Shown one piece after another: positions 15,768-22,055 of a DNA stretch of 24,425 bases (position 1 is its first letter; every line of letters starts with the position of its first letter). Origin of the DNA: a virus. The notes below the pieces were generated by a model. The model saw nothing but the letters and a program-made list of their open reading frames with translations. It made no database searches and was not told the origin of the DNA. The stretch is from positions 1 through 24,425 of the IMG/VR virus record IMGVR_UViG_3300021964_000513; one strand, 5' to 3'. The position numbers and the translations under genes are program-made.

Positions 15768-15976
15768 TACTCGCCCCTCATCCACCGCAATTGCTCTTCC
15801 AATTGCAGCGCCAGCGCTTTCACTTCAGACAGCGATGCATTGAGCCGCCCGTTCTCCAGCCGCTGACGCTTGATCTTCTTTCGCATCTCATTTGTCCGAC
15901 TAAACATTTCAGACAGCTGGCGATTTTTCTCGTCCAATTCATGCATCAAGCGCTCAATCGTCTCAGTGTCGGTCAT
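15767..15976 (-). CDS. Small coiled-coil protein
   Basis: This 69-residue, highly charged protein is almost entirely a heptad-patterned helix (ERLMHELDEKNRQLSEMFSR, KIKRQRLENGRLNASLSEVK, ALQLEEQLRWM). It overlaps the Cro-like gene by 14 nt upstream, and its TAA shares a base with the ATG of the nuclease gene. A dimeric adaptor or regulator is possible; no function can be assigned. Confidence 0.7.
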   Translation of the reverse strand: MTDTETIERLMHELDEKNRQLSEMFSRTNEMRKKIKRQRLENGRLNASLSEVKALALQLEEQLRWMRGE

Positions 15977-16163
15977 CTCGCTGCACCCAATCTGTCCAAG
16001 TCACTGCGCCCTTGGTGGCGTGATGAATTTTCTCAATTGCGCGGCGAGACGGCATCCGCTCTCCGCTTAGCCAACGGCTCACCGTGGCGCGACAAAAGCC
16101 AGTCACAGCGGCAAGTTCTTTTTGCTGCGATTTCGATAGGTCCAAGTATTCTTTTAAGGTCAT
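15963..16163 (-). CDS. Cro-like helix-turn-helix regulator
   Basis: This 66-residue protein is a minimal HTH domain. Residues ~12-37 (SQQKELAAVTGFCRATVSRW, LSGERMPS) form the helix-turn-helix, followed by RRAIEKIHHATKGAVTWTDW, a C-terminal pattern typical of YdaS/P22-Cro-like phage regulators ('T.GAVT..D'). It is the first gene of the leftward early operon. AGAG lies a few nt before its ATG, and its promoter region is shared with the rightward early operon. By position it should be the counter-regulator to the repressor at 12615-13145. Confidence 0.85.
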   Translation of the reverse strand: MTLKEYLDLSKSQQKELAAVTGFCRATVSRWLSGERMPSRRAIEKIHHATKGAVTWTDWVQRDDRH

Positions 16164-16194
16164 CTGCTCTTTGTCTTGTTATATATTTTTATGC

Positions 16195-16224
16195 ATTGTT
16201 ATGTCCCGATTTACACCGTGTCAA
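16195..16224 (-). promoter_or_regulatory. Leftward early promoter candidate
   Basis: On the minus strand a perfect -35 TTGACA (16224-16219) is followed after 18 bp by AACAAT (16200-16195; 4 of 6 to consensus). The -35 is half of the operator-like palindrome at 16210-16224, so repressor binding would block it. Confidence 0.45.
16210..16224. promoter_or_regulatory. Putative repressor operator in the early divergent region
   Basis: TTTACACCGTGTCAA matches the palindrome upstream of the repressor (TTGACATTGTGTCAA) in all but one half-site base and two spacer bases. It covers the -35 of the leftward early promoter and lies 8 bp from the rightward -35. Confidence 0.6.
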
Positions 16225-16232
16225 ACAACATA

Positions 16233-16263
16233 TTGACATAAATAAAACAATTTGTCATTTATA
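16233..16263 (+). promoter_or_regulatory. Rightward early promoter candidate
   Basis: TTGACA (16233-16238) is a perfect -35. The best -10 candidates are TTTATA (16258-16263, 19-bp spacer) or the overlapping ATTTAT (18-bp spacer). It would transcribe the small membrane protein, the nuclease and the replication genes. Confidence 0.4.
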
Positions 16264-16279
16264 TCAAACATAAAACGAC

Positions 16280-16483
16280 ATGAGCAGAGAAATGAAAAAT
16301 ATGAAAACGACATCGACACTAACCGTTGAACAGCGGGATCGTTTTCTCAACATGAGAAATAACCGCGAGCATATCATCCTCAAAGTGTGGCGCAGCCGCT
16401 CAATGTGGTGCCACATTTCTGAAATTATCGCGCTTGGCAGCATATTTGCCTACCTTTTTATTGCGCTGTCACTACTAACATGA
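16280..16483 (+). CDS. Small single-pass membrane protein
   Basis: This 67-residue protein has a basic, helical N-terminal half (KTTSTLTVEQRDRFLNMRNN, REHIILKVWRSRSMW) and a hydrophobic C-terminal helix (ISEIIALGSIFAYLFIALSL, ~residues 46-65), so it is probably anchored in the inner membrane with the N-terminus in the cytoplasm. It is the first gene of the rightward early operon, a position often used by phages for small host-takeover or superinfection-exclusion proteins; that role is only a guess. Starts at 16292 and 16301 are alternatives, as none has a strong ribosome-binding site. Its TGA overlaps the next ATG (ATGA). Confidence 0.6.
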   Translation: MSREMKNMKTTSTLTVEQRDRFLNMRNNREHIILKVWRSRSMWCHISEIIALGSIFAYLFIALSLLT

Positions 16484-17247
16484 ACGGCTTTGAAAAGTTC
16501 GAGGTCAGTCACCTCAGCGCGTCTTCAATTAATCTCTCCAAGAACGCGCCCGATGTTTGGGTCGCACAAAAACTTGCGAAGAAGAAATTCCCAGGAAGTC
16601 CAGCGATGACCAGAGGCATCGCAATTGAGGATGCCGTGGTTGCCGCGCTGGCAACCGGCAAGACGCTGGAAGAGGCCATTGATGTTGGTCATGCGCGCTT
16701 CGATAAGACTTATCCTATTGCCAACGAAAAGACGACTAAAGAGCGCGAGATGATTGCGCCGTCGATCAAGCTGAGTATCGATGCGCTGCAAGAATATGGC
16801 AAGCCAGAGTTTGATGAAAACGCCGGTGCTTTCGGTCAGGAAAAGGTAAGTCTGACAACGCAGCTAAGTGACAATTCGCTCATAGAGGTCATTGGCTACC
16901 TGGATCTGGTTTATCCAGCGCAGGGGCTGACCGTCGATCTAAAAACAACTGGGCGCATGCCAAGCGTAATGTCACCAGAGCATCAATTGCAGCGCGCCAT
17001 TTACGCGCATGCCAAGGGTAATCACGCTGTAAAGTTTCTCTACGTGACGCCCAAGAAATATCAGTTTTTGGAAGACGGTGATCCCAGAACAATCTTGGCA
17101 AAAACCAAAATCCAAATTCAGCGGCTGAACGACTTCTTGCTCACCTGCGAGAGCGTCGAGCATGCGCTGTCTATCGTCCCGCACAATCCAGACAGCTTTT
17201 ACTGGAACGGCGCGGAAACACTACGGGCCGAGTTATTCGGCACATAA
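16480..17247 (+). CDS. RecB/Cas4-like PD-(D/E)XK exonuclease
   Basis: This 255-residue protein has the ordered motifs of the PDDEXK_1 (RecB C-terminal/Cas4-like) family: an N-terminal 'HLSASSINL' start, motif I 'RGIAIED' with Glu50, motif II Gly139-Tyr-Leu-Asp142, motif III Asp153-Leu-Lys155 (VDLKTT), and the QxxxY motif Gln171-Tyr175 (LQRAIYAHA). No Cys cluster for an iron-sulfur centre is seen, unlike Cas4. Such phage enzymes act as recombination or replication-associated exonucleases. It is coupled to the upstream small membrane protein and precedes the replication genes, so it likely processes DNA ends during phage recombination. The product acts in the cytoplasm. Confidence 0.85.
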   Translation: MNGFEKFEVSHLSASSINLSKNAPDVWVAQKLAKKKFPGSPAMTRGIAIEDAVVAALATGKTLEEAIDVGHARFDKTYPIANEKTTKEREMIAPSIKLSIDALQEYGKPEFDENAGAFGQEKVSLTTQLSDNSLIEVIGYLDLVYPAQGLTVDLKTTGRMPSVMSPEHQLQRAIYAHAKGNHAVKFLYVTPKKYQFLEDGDPRTILAKTKIQIQRLNDFLLTCESVEHALSIVPHNPDSFYWNGAETLRAELFGT

Positions 17248-17263
17248 AACAGAGGAAGGCAAA

Positions 17264-18091
17264 ATGTTAAACTCCAAAAAAATCGAAGTCTACGCAAAGA
17301 CAATAACGCCTGACATGGCCACAACTTTGCTTAAAGGCAATATTGGCAATAGAAATCCATCTAAAAGCCACGTCAATCACATTGCCAAGCAAATGCGCAA
17401 GGGCCGTTGGCAGCTAACGCCGTCACCAATTATGATGACAAAAAGTGGTAGGATTTTAGATGGCCAGCATCGACTTCTTGGCTGTCAGCAATCTGGCCGC
17501 ACAATAGAATTTTCGTTTGCAGTAGTGCCAGATGAAGACGCCGGTGAAATTTTTAAAGTTTTAGACCAAGGCAAAAAGCGTTCACTGGAAGATTTAACCG
17601 GAAAGTCACCTAAATTAATAAAGCCATTAGTTTACTTGTTGCGCGCTGGACTACGTGTTCCAACGCCAACCGTCGAAGACATAAAGCCCTTTCTTAATAG
17701 TGAAATCGGTGAAATTTTAAGCGCTTTTGTTGACACTAAATCTAAAATGAGATTGTGGCGCGCAAATCATTTTATCGCATCGATGGTCGTCGCAGTTTTA
17801 AATAAAGACGTCACTTTGGAAGAGGCGAAAGAAACTTATCGCTGCTTAACACAAGACGACATAACAACTTGGCCCCCAGTGTTCACCGCGCTCTATGTCC
17901 GGCTGACTGAAGACCGGCGGTGTCTTGGCGGAACACGCATAGACAATCCGATATTTATTTGCGGGTTTTATGCGTGGAAGCATCTGCGCCGCGACACGAA
18001 AACAATTCGCATTACAAACGGCTTTGTCAAAAACACTAAAGCTGACGTTTATGCCGCGCTTTACAACATTTGTCCCGAAATTGCGAACTAA
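17264..18091 (+). CDS. ParB/DGQHRL-type phage protein
   Basis: I chose the ATG at 17264, with a strong AGAGGAAGG 4-12 nt upstream, giving 275 residues. The frame also runs upstream to 17162, but only inside the previous gene. The N-terminal ~105 residues contain the ParB-N-like pattern: HVNHIAKQMRKGRWQLTPSP, IMMTKSGRILDGQHRLLGCQ with the hallmark DGQHRL at 66-71, and VLDQGKKRSLEDL. The rest is helical (MRLWRANHFIASMVVAVLNK, FICGFYAWKHLRR). Proteins of this type are frequent in phage replication regions. A nucleotide-dependent or nuclease activity has been shown for some ParB-fold relatives but cannot be read from this sequence. Function unknown. Confidence 0.75.
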   Translation: MLNSKKIEVYAKTITPDMATTLLKGNIGNRNPSKSHVNHIAKQMRKGRWQLTPSPIMMTKSGRILDGQHRLLGCQQSGRTIEFSFAVVPDEDAGEIFKVLDQGKKRSLEDLTGKSPKLIKPLVYLLRAGLRVPTPTVEDIKPFLNSEIGEILSAFVDTKSKMRLWRANHFIASMVVAVLNKDVTLEEAKETYRCLTQDDITTWPPVFTALYVRLTEDRRCLGGTRIDNPIFICGFYAWKHLRRDTKTIRITNGFVKNTKADVYAALYNICPEIAN

Positions 18092-18104
18092 GAAAGGAAA
18101 AAGC

Positions 18105-18776
18105 ATGCTTATTGATATGGGAAACAGCAACTCTGGCACCGACCTATATTTTGGTTGGCAGCAAAAGCCAGGTCTTAATTTTAATCACGCGCAGGTGTTT
18201 TTCACCAACCTGTCTGGCCAACCAAAGGAAGTTTGTGATGTCAGCCAGGGCATGGTCCTAGACACAACGGAACTCAGAACCGGCTGGCAGTGCGGCGAGA
18301 CTAACAAATGGCAGTTCAACGCCAGTGTCAGCCAAATGCAGCCCAAGCCAGGTGAAACCTGGAAACGAGGGTTTTCTATCCCAGTGGCGCTGGGTGCCGG
18401 TAAGGTCGCGCTGTGGATGGCGTCAGGGGCAACAGCATGGGACACGCTTGCCTATTTGGGGCAACAGCTAGCCCAATGCCCACAAGCCGGTCAGGTGCCG
18501 CTCGTCACGCATGACGGCGTTGCAGAGGGTCGTTACGAAACACGAACCTGGGTTTATCCGCTCCTCAAGGTTCAACAGTGGATGCCGCGCCCAGAAAGCC
18601 TCTCAGCGCGCACAGCAATCGACATGGGTAATGAAAACCAAGCGCCACAAGTCATGCCCAGCCCACCCTCGCCTGGCATGATAGCGCGACCCGCACCCGT
18701 TGCTAATGTAGCGGCACCAGTCGCACCGCCAGCGCCGCCAGCGCCAGCGGCAACATCAGGGACAACCTTCTTCTAA
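18105..18776 (+). CDS. Replication-region protein with Pro/Ala-rich tail, possibly ssDNA-binding
   Basis: I chose the ATG at 18105, with AGAAAGGAA just upstream, giving 223 residues. Residues ~15-165 look like a beta-rich globular domain with many aromatics (DLYFGWQQKPGLNFNHAQVF, TGWQCGETNKWQFNASVS, RYETRTWVYPLLKVQQW). Residues ~170-218 are a Pro/Ala/Val linker (APVANVAAPVAPPAPPAPAA) that ends in SGTTFF. A compact domain, disordered linker and short hydrophobic tip recall single-stranded DNA-binding proteins, and the location just before the primase-helicase fits that. The tip lacks the acidic DDDIPF of SSB, so this is a low-certainty suggestion. No other function is visible. Confidence 0.65.
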   Translation: MLIDMGNSNSGTDLYFGWQQKPGLNFNHAQVFFTNLSGQPKEVCDVSQGMVLDTTELRTGWQCGETNKWQFNASVSQMQPKPGETWKRGFSIPVALGAGKVALWMASGATAWDTLAYLGQQLAQCPQAGQVPLVTHDGVAEGRYETRTWVYPLLKVQQWMPRPESLSARTAIDMGNENQAPQVMPSPPSPGMIARPAPVANVAAPVAPPAPPAPAATSGTTFF

Positions 18777-18808
18777 TACGTGCGTTTCTCCTCCCTGTAC
18801 GCACGTAT
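18776..18808 (+). ncRNA. Hairpin 1: perfect 10-bp stem with anti-SD loop
   Basis: ATACGTGCGT (18776-18785) pairs perfectly with ACGCACGTAT (18799-18808). The 13-nt loop contains CTCCTCCC, complementary to GGGAGGAG-type ribosome-binding sites. It starts at the last base of the preceding stop codon. It is one of three consecutive 10-bp hairpins and may be the first element of a 3'UTR-derived small RNA. Confidence 0.55.
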
Positions 18809-18811
18809 ACG

Positions 18812-18856
18812 CCCCGCCGTTGCCTCATAGATCAGGCGATGGTCTTAACGGCGGGG
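18812..18856 (+). ncRNA. Hairpin 2: perfect 10-bp GC-rich stem
   Basis: CCCCGCCGTT (18812-18821) pairs with AACGGCGGGG (18847-18856). The 25-nt loop can form a small inner stem (GCCT/AGGC) and carries ATCAGGC, also present in the loop of hairpin 3. No T tract follows, so it is not a terminator by itself. Confidence 0.55.
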
Positions 18857-18862
18857 TCACTT

Positions 18863-18913
18863 GGCCGGTCAGTTTTAGCTTCATCAGGCTCTCCTAGCTG
18901 ACCGGCCCTTTTT
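18863..18913 (+). terminator. Hairpin 3: intrinsic terminator before primase
   Basis: GGCCGGTCAG (18863-18872) pairs perfectly with CTGACCGGCC (18898-18907), and TTTTT follows at 18909-18913. This is a strong rho-independent terminator for the rightward early transcript. It ends 6 nt before the first possible primase ATG (18919), so primase expression would need read-through or antitermination. Confidence 0.8.
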
Positions 18914-18933
18914 AAAAAATGCAGAGCAGAACG

Positions 18934-20847
18934 ATGGACATGCGAGAAGCCATTAAAGATTACACAGAGAGAGGCTGGAAGATTTTTCCAGTAGAACAAA
19001 ATTCCAAGCTACCAGCAAAGCGCGAAACAGGCGTCAGGCTGTCATACCAGGAAGCCACAGACGATCTCAACGCGCTGGTGCCATATTTTGAAAGATACCC
19101 GAACGCCAACCTTGGATTAAATCTGATCGAAAGCGGCCTCGTTTGCATCGACGTGGACGACTACAAGACCGACTGCAAATTCCAAGAGTTTATGATCGGT
19201 AAGGAAATGCCGCCCACGCTCATTCAAAAGTCAGCCAGCGGCGGGACGCACTACCTCTTCAGAGCAGACCAGGTCGAGCAATTCCCTGGCGAAATGTGCA
19301 GCCAAGTTGACATCAAACACAAGGGTTACATCCTCATTGAGCCGTCCAAAATAGACGGAAAAGCGTACACCTGGCAGACCGATGATGATCCCGCGCCCGT
19401 TCCACAGTGGGTGCCACGCAAGGCAACGACCCCGCTGCTAGATAAACCGGCAGAAAGTATACACAGCGGTATACACATCGATCTAGCCAGAGGTGCGGTC
19501 AATCCGCAAGACCTGATCGATCAAATCAAAGCCGGTCACAACTGGCACAACAACATCGTCACGCTCGTCGCCTACTATGTCAGCCAAGGCTACTCAGCCA
19601 GCCAAGTGCATCAAATCACCGACAACCTCACGCTCTCAGGCTGGACAGTCGAGCAAACGCGCAGGGAAGTGCAGACAGCCTTTGATGGTGCCATCGGCAA
19701 GGGATACGCACCAATCGTACCCAAACAGCCCTCAGAGGTGCTTACAGCGCCAGCTACGCCCGAAATACAAGCCAAGGCTCTGTCTTCAATTATCTACCCA
19801 GGTCAGGCGCAACCCATCCTCTCCAGCAATTACCTGGTCAAGCGATGGCTCGACAGATCCGGCACGTCAGTCATCTACGGAGAAAGCAACATAGGTAAAA
19901 GCTTTTTCGTATTGGAAATGTGCTACTGCATTGCCGCCGGTATACCCTGGTATCAGTACAGAACCCAACAAGGGCCAGTCGCATACCTCGCGCTCGAAGG
20001 TGGCCTGGGAATGAACAACAGGCTCTACGCACTCCAGCAAAAATACCAGTGCAAGGACGTGCCGCTTGCTGTTAGGCGCGCGCCGCTCGACATGCTCAAC
20101 AGCGAGGAAGATCTCCAAATCCTCGCCGCCATGATCCAAGAGATCGAAGCGCAATACGGCAAGCTCGCAATGATCGTCGTCGATACACTCAGCCGCGCTC
20201 TGGCCGGTGGTGACGAAAACTCATCCACAGACATGGGCCGCATGGTCAAGATCAAAGACGCACTGGCAGAGCAAACCGGCGCGCACGTCTGCCTTATCCA
20301 CCACTCAGGCAAGGACGCGTCACGCGGAGCGAGGGGCCATTCCTTGCTGAGAGCGGCTGTCTCAACCGAAATAGAATTAACCAAGATGGACGGGATCTCT
20401 TTTGCGACTGCAACAAAGCAACGAGATCAGGAACCAGCTGAGCCATTCGCATTCACGCTCGACAGCGTGGAACTGGGATACGATCAAGATGGAGATGCCG
20501 TCACAACAGCGGTCGTGAAAGCTGCAAGCGCCGAGGATGCGCAAGAGGCCAAACAGAAGAAACGACCAAACGGCAAGAACCAAGTAGCGATCTTCAATGC
20601 CTTTCGGCAGCTGAGAGCCGACAACGTAGGCAAGGCAAATCCTGGCGGCACTGGTTGGCCCGAAGGTGGCAAGTATTGGTGCATCGATGCTGAGCAGCTG
20701 CGTGAGTTTACCAGAGGCCAGATGAACACGCCAAACAGCCGGTCAGCCTACGACAAGGCAATGGACGCGCTGTTGGGCAGCGGCCTGATGGGCAAGAACC
20801 ACAATCAAGTTTGGATAACAACGAAGGAAGGACGAGTAAATGTCTGA
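18934..20847 (+). CDS. Bifunctional primase-polymerase and RepA-like helicase
   Basis: This 637-residue protein (ATG 18934; ATG 18919 would add 5 residues) is a replication protein fusing two domains. The N-terminal ~165 residues are PrimPol-like: DYTERGWKIFPVEQNSKLPA, the metal-binding Asp73-Val-Asp75 (CIDVDD), SASGGTHYLF with His106, and DIKHKGYILIEPS. Residues ~285-490 are an AAA_25/RepA-type hexameric helicase: Walker A GESNIGKS (316-323), LALEGG, Walker B LAMIVVDTL (Asp417), and the RecA-fold sensor VCLIHHSGKDASRGARGHSL. A C-terminal region (CIDAEQLREFTRGQM, AYDKAMDALLGSGLM) resembles a small winged-helix domain. It would open and prime the phage origin. It is preceded directly by a terminator hairpin and overlaps the next gene by 8 nt. 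Confidence 0.93.
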   Translation: MDMREAIKDYTERGWKIFPVEQNSKLPAKRETGVRLSYQEATDDLNALVPYFERYPNANLGLNLIESGLVCIDVDDYKTDCKFQEFMIGKEMPPTLIQKSASGGTHYLFRADQVEQFPGEMCSQVDIKHKGYILIEPSKIDGKAYTWQTDDDPAPVPQWVPRKATTPLLDKPAESIHSGIHIDLARGAVNPQDLIDQIKAGHNWHNNIVTLVAYYVSQGYSASQVHQITDNLTLSGWTVEQTRREVQTAFDGAIGKGYAPIVPKQPSEVLTAPATPEIQAKALSSIIYPGQAQPILSSNYLVKRWLDRSGTSVIYGESNIGKSFFVLEMCYCIAAGIPWYQYRTQQGPVAYLALEGGLGMNNRLYALQQKYQCKDVPLAVRRAPLDMLNSEEDLQILAAMIQEIEAQYGKLAMIVVDTLSRALAGGDENSSTDMGRMVKIKDALAEQTGAHVCLIHHSGKDASRGARGHSLLRAAVSTEIELTKMDGISFATATKQRDQEPAEPFAFTLDSVELGYDQDGDAVTTAVVKAASAEDAQEAKQKKRPNGKNQVAIFNAFRQLRADNVGKANPGGTGWPEGGKYWCIDAEQLREFTRGQMNTPNSRSAYDKAMDALLGSGLMGKNHNQVWITTKEGRVNV

Positions 20848-21133
20848 CATGGCCAGGGTGCGTGACTTGCTAAGACAAGCCATCGACAGCACCGCAAACG
20901 AAGAGGTGATCAGTCTTATTCAAGAGGCGATCAGCTACAGCTACCGCGATTACGTGAAGAAGAAAGCGCCGTGCGAAAGTCAGAGGATAACACGGCACAT
21001 CGCCAACATGATCATGGACGATTATCGAAAGAACCCAAACCAAAGCTGCATGACATTAGCGAAACGCTACAAGGTCAATGCGGGCAGAATATCGGAGTTG
21101 CTCAGTGGTAAGCATGAATATTCAGAGGTGTAG
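20840..21133 (+). CDS. Small HTH protein next to a palindrome cluster
   Basis: This 97-residue protein starts at ATG 20840, with GAAGGAAGGA upstream, inside the end of the primase gene. The N-terminal half is helical (VRDLLRQAIDSTANEEVISL, IQEAISYSYRDYVKKKAP). The C-terminal half holds a probable helix-turn-helix (NQSCMTLAKRYKVNAGRISE, LLSG) that resembles the DNA-binding part of small phage replication or transcription regulators. The first GTAGAAA half-site of the downstream palindrome overlaps its stop codon, so it could be the protein that reads those sites; this is inference from position. The family is not recognised. Confidence 0.75.
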   Translation: MSDMARVRDLLRQAIDSTANEEVISLIQEAISYSYRDYVKKKAPCESQRITRHIANMIMDDYRKNPNQSCMTLAKRYKVNAGRISELLSGKHEYSEV

Positions 21134-21170
21134 AAAACGTAGAATTTCTACGCTTTTCTATTTCTACACC
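21127..21170. repeat. Nested palindrome A of GTAGAAA half-sites
   Basis: An outer inverted pair GGTGTAGAAA (21127-21136) / TTTCTACACC (21161-21170) encloses a perfect 15-bp palindrome CGTAGAATTTCTACG (21138-21152). It contains four GTAGAA-type half-sites (two per orientation) and begins at the 3' end of the small HTH gene. Confidence 0.85.
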
Positions 21171-21185
21171 ACAGCCTGCAAAAGC

Positions 21186-21228
21186 GTAGAAAACGTAGAA
21201 AAACCCTATAGGGTTTCTACGTTTCTAC
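21186..21228. repeat. Palindrome B of GTAGAAA half-sites
   Basis: Two direct GTAGAAA sites (21186-21192, 21195-21201) mirror two TTTCTAC sites (21214-21220, 21222-21228) around the centre CCCTATAGGG (21204-21213). With palindrome A the region has eight half-sites in ~100 bp, the density expected of an origin or a cooperative operator. Confidence 0.85.
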
Positions 21229-21250
21229 ACTGCGCTGTCGGAGCAAGATA

Positions 21251-21439
21251 ATGGAAAGAGTAAAAAGCAAGAATGTTAAGATTGTCGGTTGGCTGGAGTG
21301 GGACTACGACTACGGCGAGGGCTACGTTGTCTACGATGGCTTCGACCGTCTAGGCTGCGTCGATAGGAAGGATGCGCTGCAAGATTACATTCACGAACTA
21401 GATCACAAGTATTACAATCAGAAGTTTCGTGATGGCTAG
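21251..21439 (+). CDS. Small hypothetical protein
   Basis: This 62-residue acidic protein (NVKIVGWLEWDYDYGEGYVV, DRLGCVDRKDALQDYIHELD, KYYNQKF) starts at ATG 21251 with GGAG about 7 nt upstream. It lies just after the palindrome cluster, so it is the first gene behind a possible operator/origin. A beta-strand start and a helical middle are predicted from the sequence pattern. No family is recognised. Its end overlaps the next gene by 8 nt. Confidence 0.65.
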   Translation: MERVKSKNVKIVGWLEWDYDYGEGYVVYDGFDRLGCVDRKDALQDYIHELDHKYYNQKFRDG

Positions 21440-22022
21440 AGGTGCGTATAAAGCCAGAGGAAAGGGGAAGAAGTTTGATCGGCTCCTCAATCCACAGTCG
21501 TCAAAGGAAGAGATAGCAACCGAACTGGCAATAGCTGGCTTCGATAGATGGGTGCGCTACGTCGATCAGAAGTGGGGCGTCGATAGGCTCATCCAACTGG
21601 TCGATGCTGACACGGCTCACAAGTATGGCCAGGCACTGGGGAAGCTGAACGATGCGATCAATGCCAATGATGCAGCCCAGGCACGGCACTGCGCGGATGA
21701 CTGCATTCGAGGCATGATCAAGATGGATCAGCTGGCAGATGCGGCTGGTGCGGTTGGTGCCGATGCAACTTACTGGGAGTTCGAGGTTGATGGCGTGAGG
21801 GCAGCGATCCTCGCTGATGAGGATGCTTGGCCGAGAGTAAGAGCAGATCGTCCTGACCTAGAGTTAATCACACTGCATGAGGTTGGCGTGTATTATGCGC
21901 AGTGGCGCAAGACAAAGCTGGGCGACATGACGGCTGAAGTGAAGGGCGCGTTCCCCAATGCAAAGCTGCAAAGCGTTAGCTTACCGGATGTCGGTGAGCA
22001 TGACGATCCGATACCGTTTTGA
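21432..22022 (+). CDS. Hypothetical protein with SSB-like C-terminal tip
   Basis: I chose ATG 21432 (a GTG at 21429 precedes it directly), giving 196 residues. The N-terminus is basic (ARGAYKARGKGKKFDRLLNP). It is followed by a helical region (EIATELAIAGFDRWVRYVDQ, AHKYGQALGKLNDAINANDA, ADDCIRGMIKMDQLADAAGA), then YWEFEVDGVRAAILADEDAW with a strand/turn structure, and ends GEHDDPIPF. The acidic tip ending in hydrophobic-Pro-Phe resembles the DDDIPF tail with which SSB recruits replication partners. The body has no visible OB fold, so I call it only a protein with an SSB-like tip. Some relatives in phage genomes are annotated as unknown. It is the last gene before the packaging block. Confidence 0.75.
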   Translation: MARGAYKARGKGKKFDRLLNPQSSKEEIATELAIAGFDRWVRYVDQKWGVDRLIQLVDADTAHKYGQALGKLNDAINANDAAQARHCADDCIRGMIKMDQLADAAGAVGADATYWEFEVDGVRAAILADEDAWPRVRADRPDLELITLHEVGVYYAQWRKTKLGDMTAEVKGAFPNAKLQSVSLPDVGEHDDPIPF

Positions 22023-22032
22023 CTGGGACCAA

Positions 22033-22055
22033 GGATTTGCACACGGCGCAAATCC
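22033..22055. repeat. Inverted repeat after the replication genes
   Basis: GGATTTGC (22033-22040) pairs perfectly with GCAAATCC (22048-22055) across 7 nt, and a small CGCG-TGTA-CGCG palindrome (22059-22070) follows. No T tract follows, so a rho-independent terminator is unlikely. Confidence 0.6.

Noticed and set aside
15767-16163. Toxin-antitoxin pair (small HTH protein plus small coiled-coil protein)
   Set aside because: The coiled-coil protein has no toxin motif, and the HTH gene fits a Cro-like regulator at the head of an early phage operon.
21204-21213. CCCTATAGGG resembling the start of a T7-type RNA polymerase promoter
   Set aside because: Only the CTATAGGG end matches; the upstream recognition part is absent, and the match is explained by the palindrome centre.
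21127-21228. Possible CRISPR or tRNA-like structure in the GTAGAAA region
   Set aside because: Half-sites are 6-7 bp in both orientations with spacing unlike CRISPR, and no tRNA cloverleaf or T-loop can be drawn.
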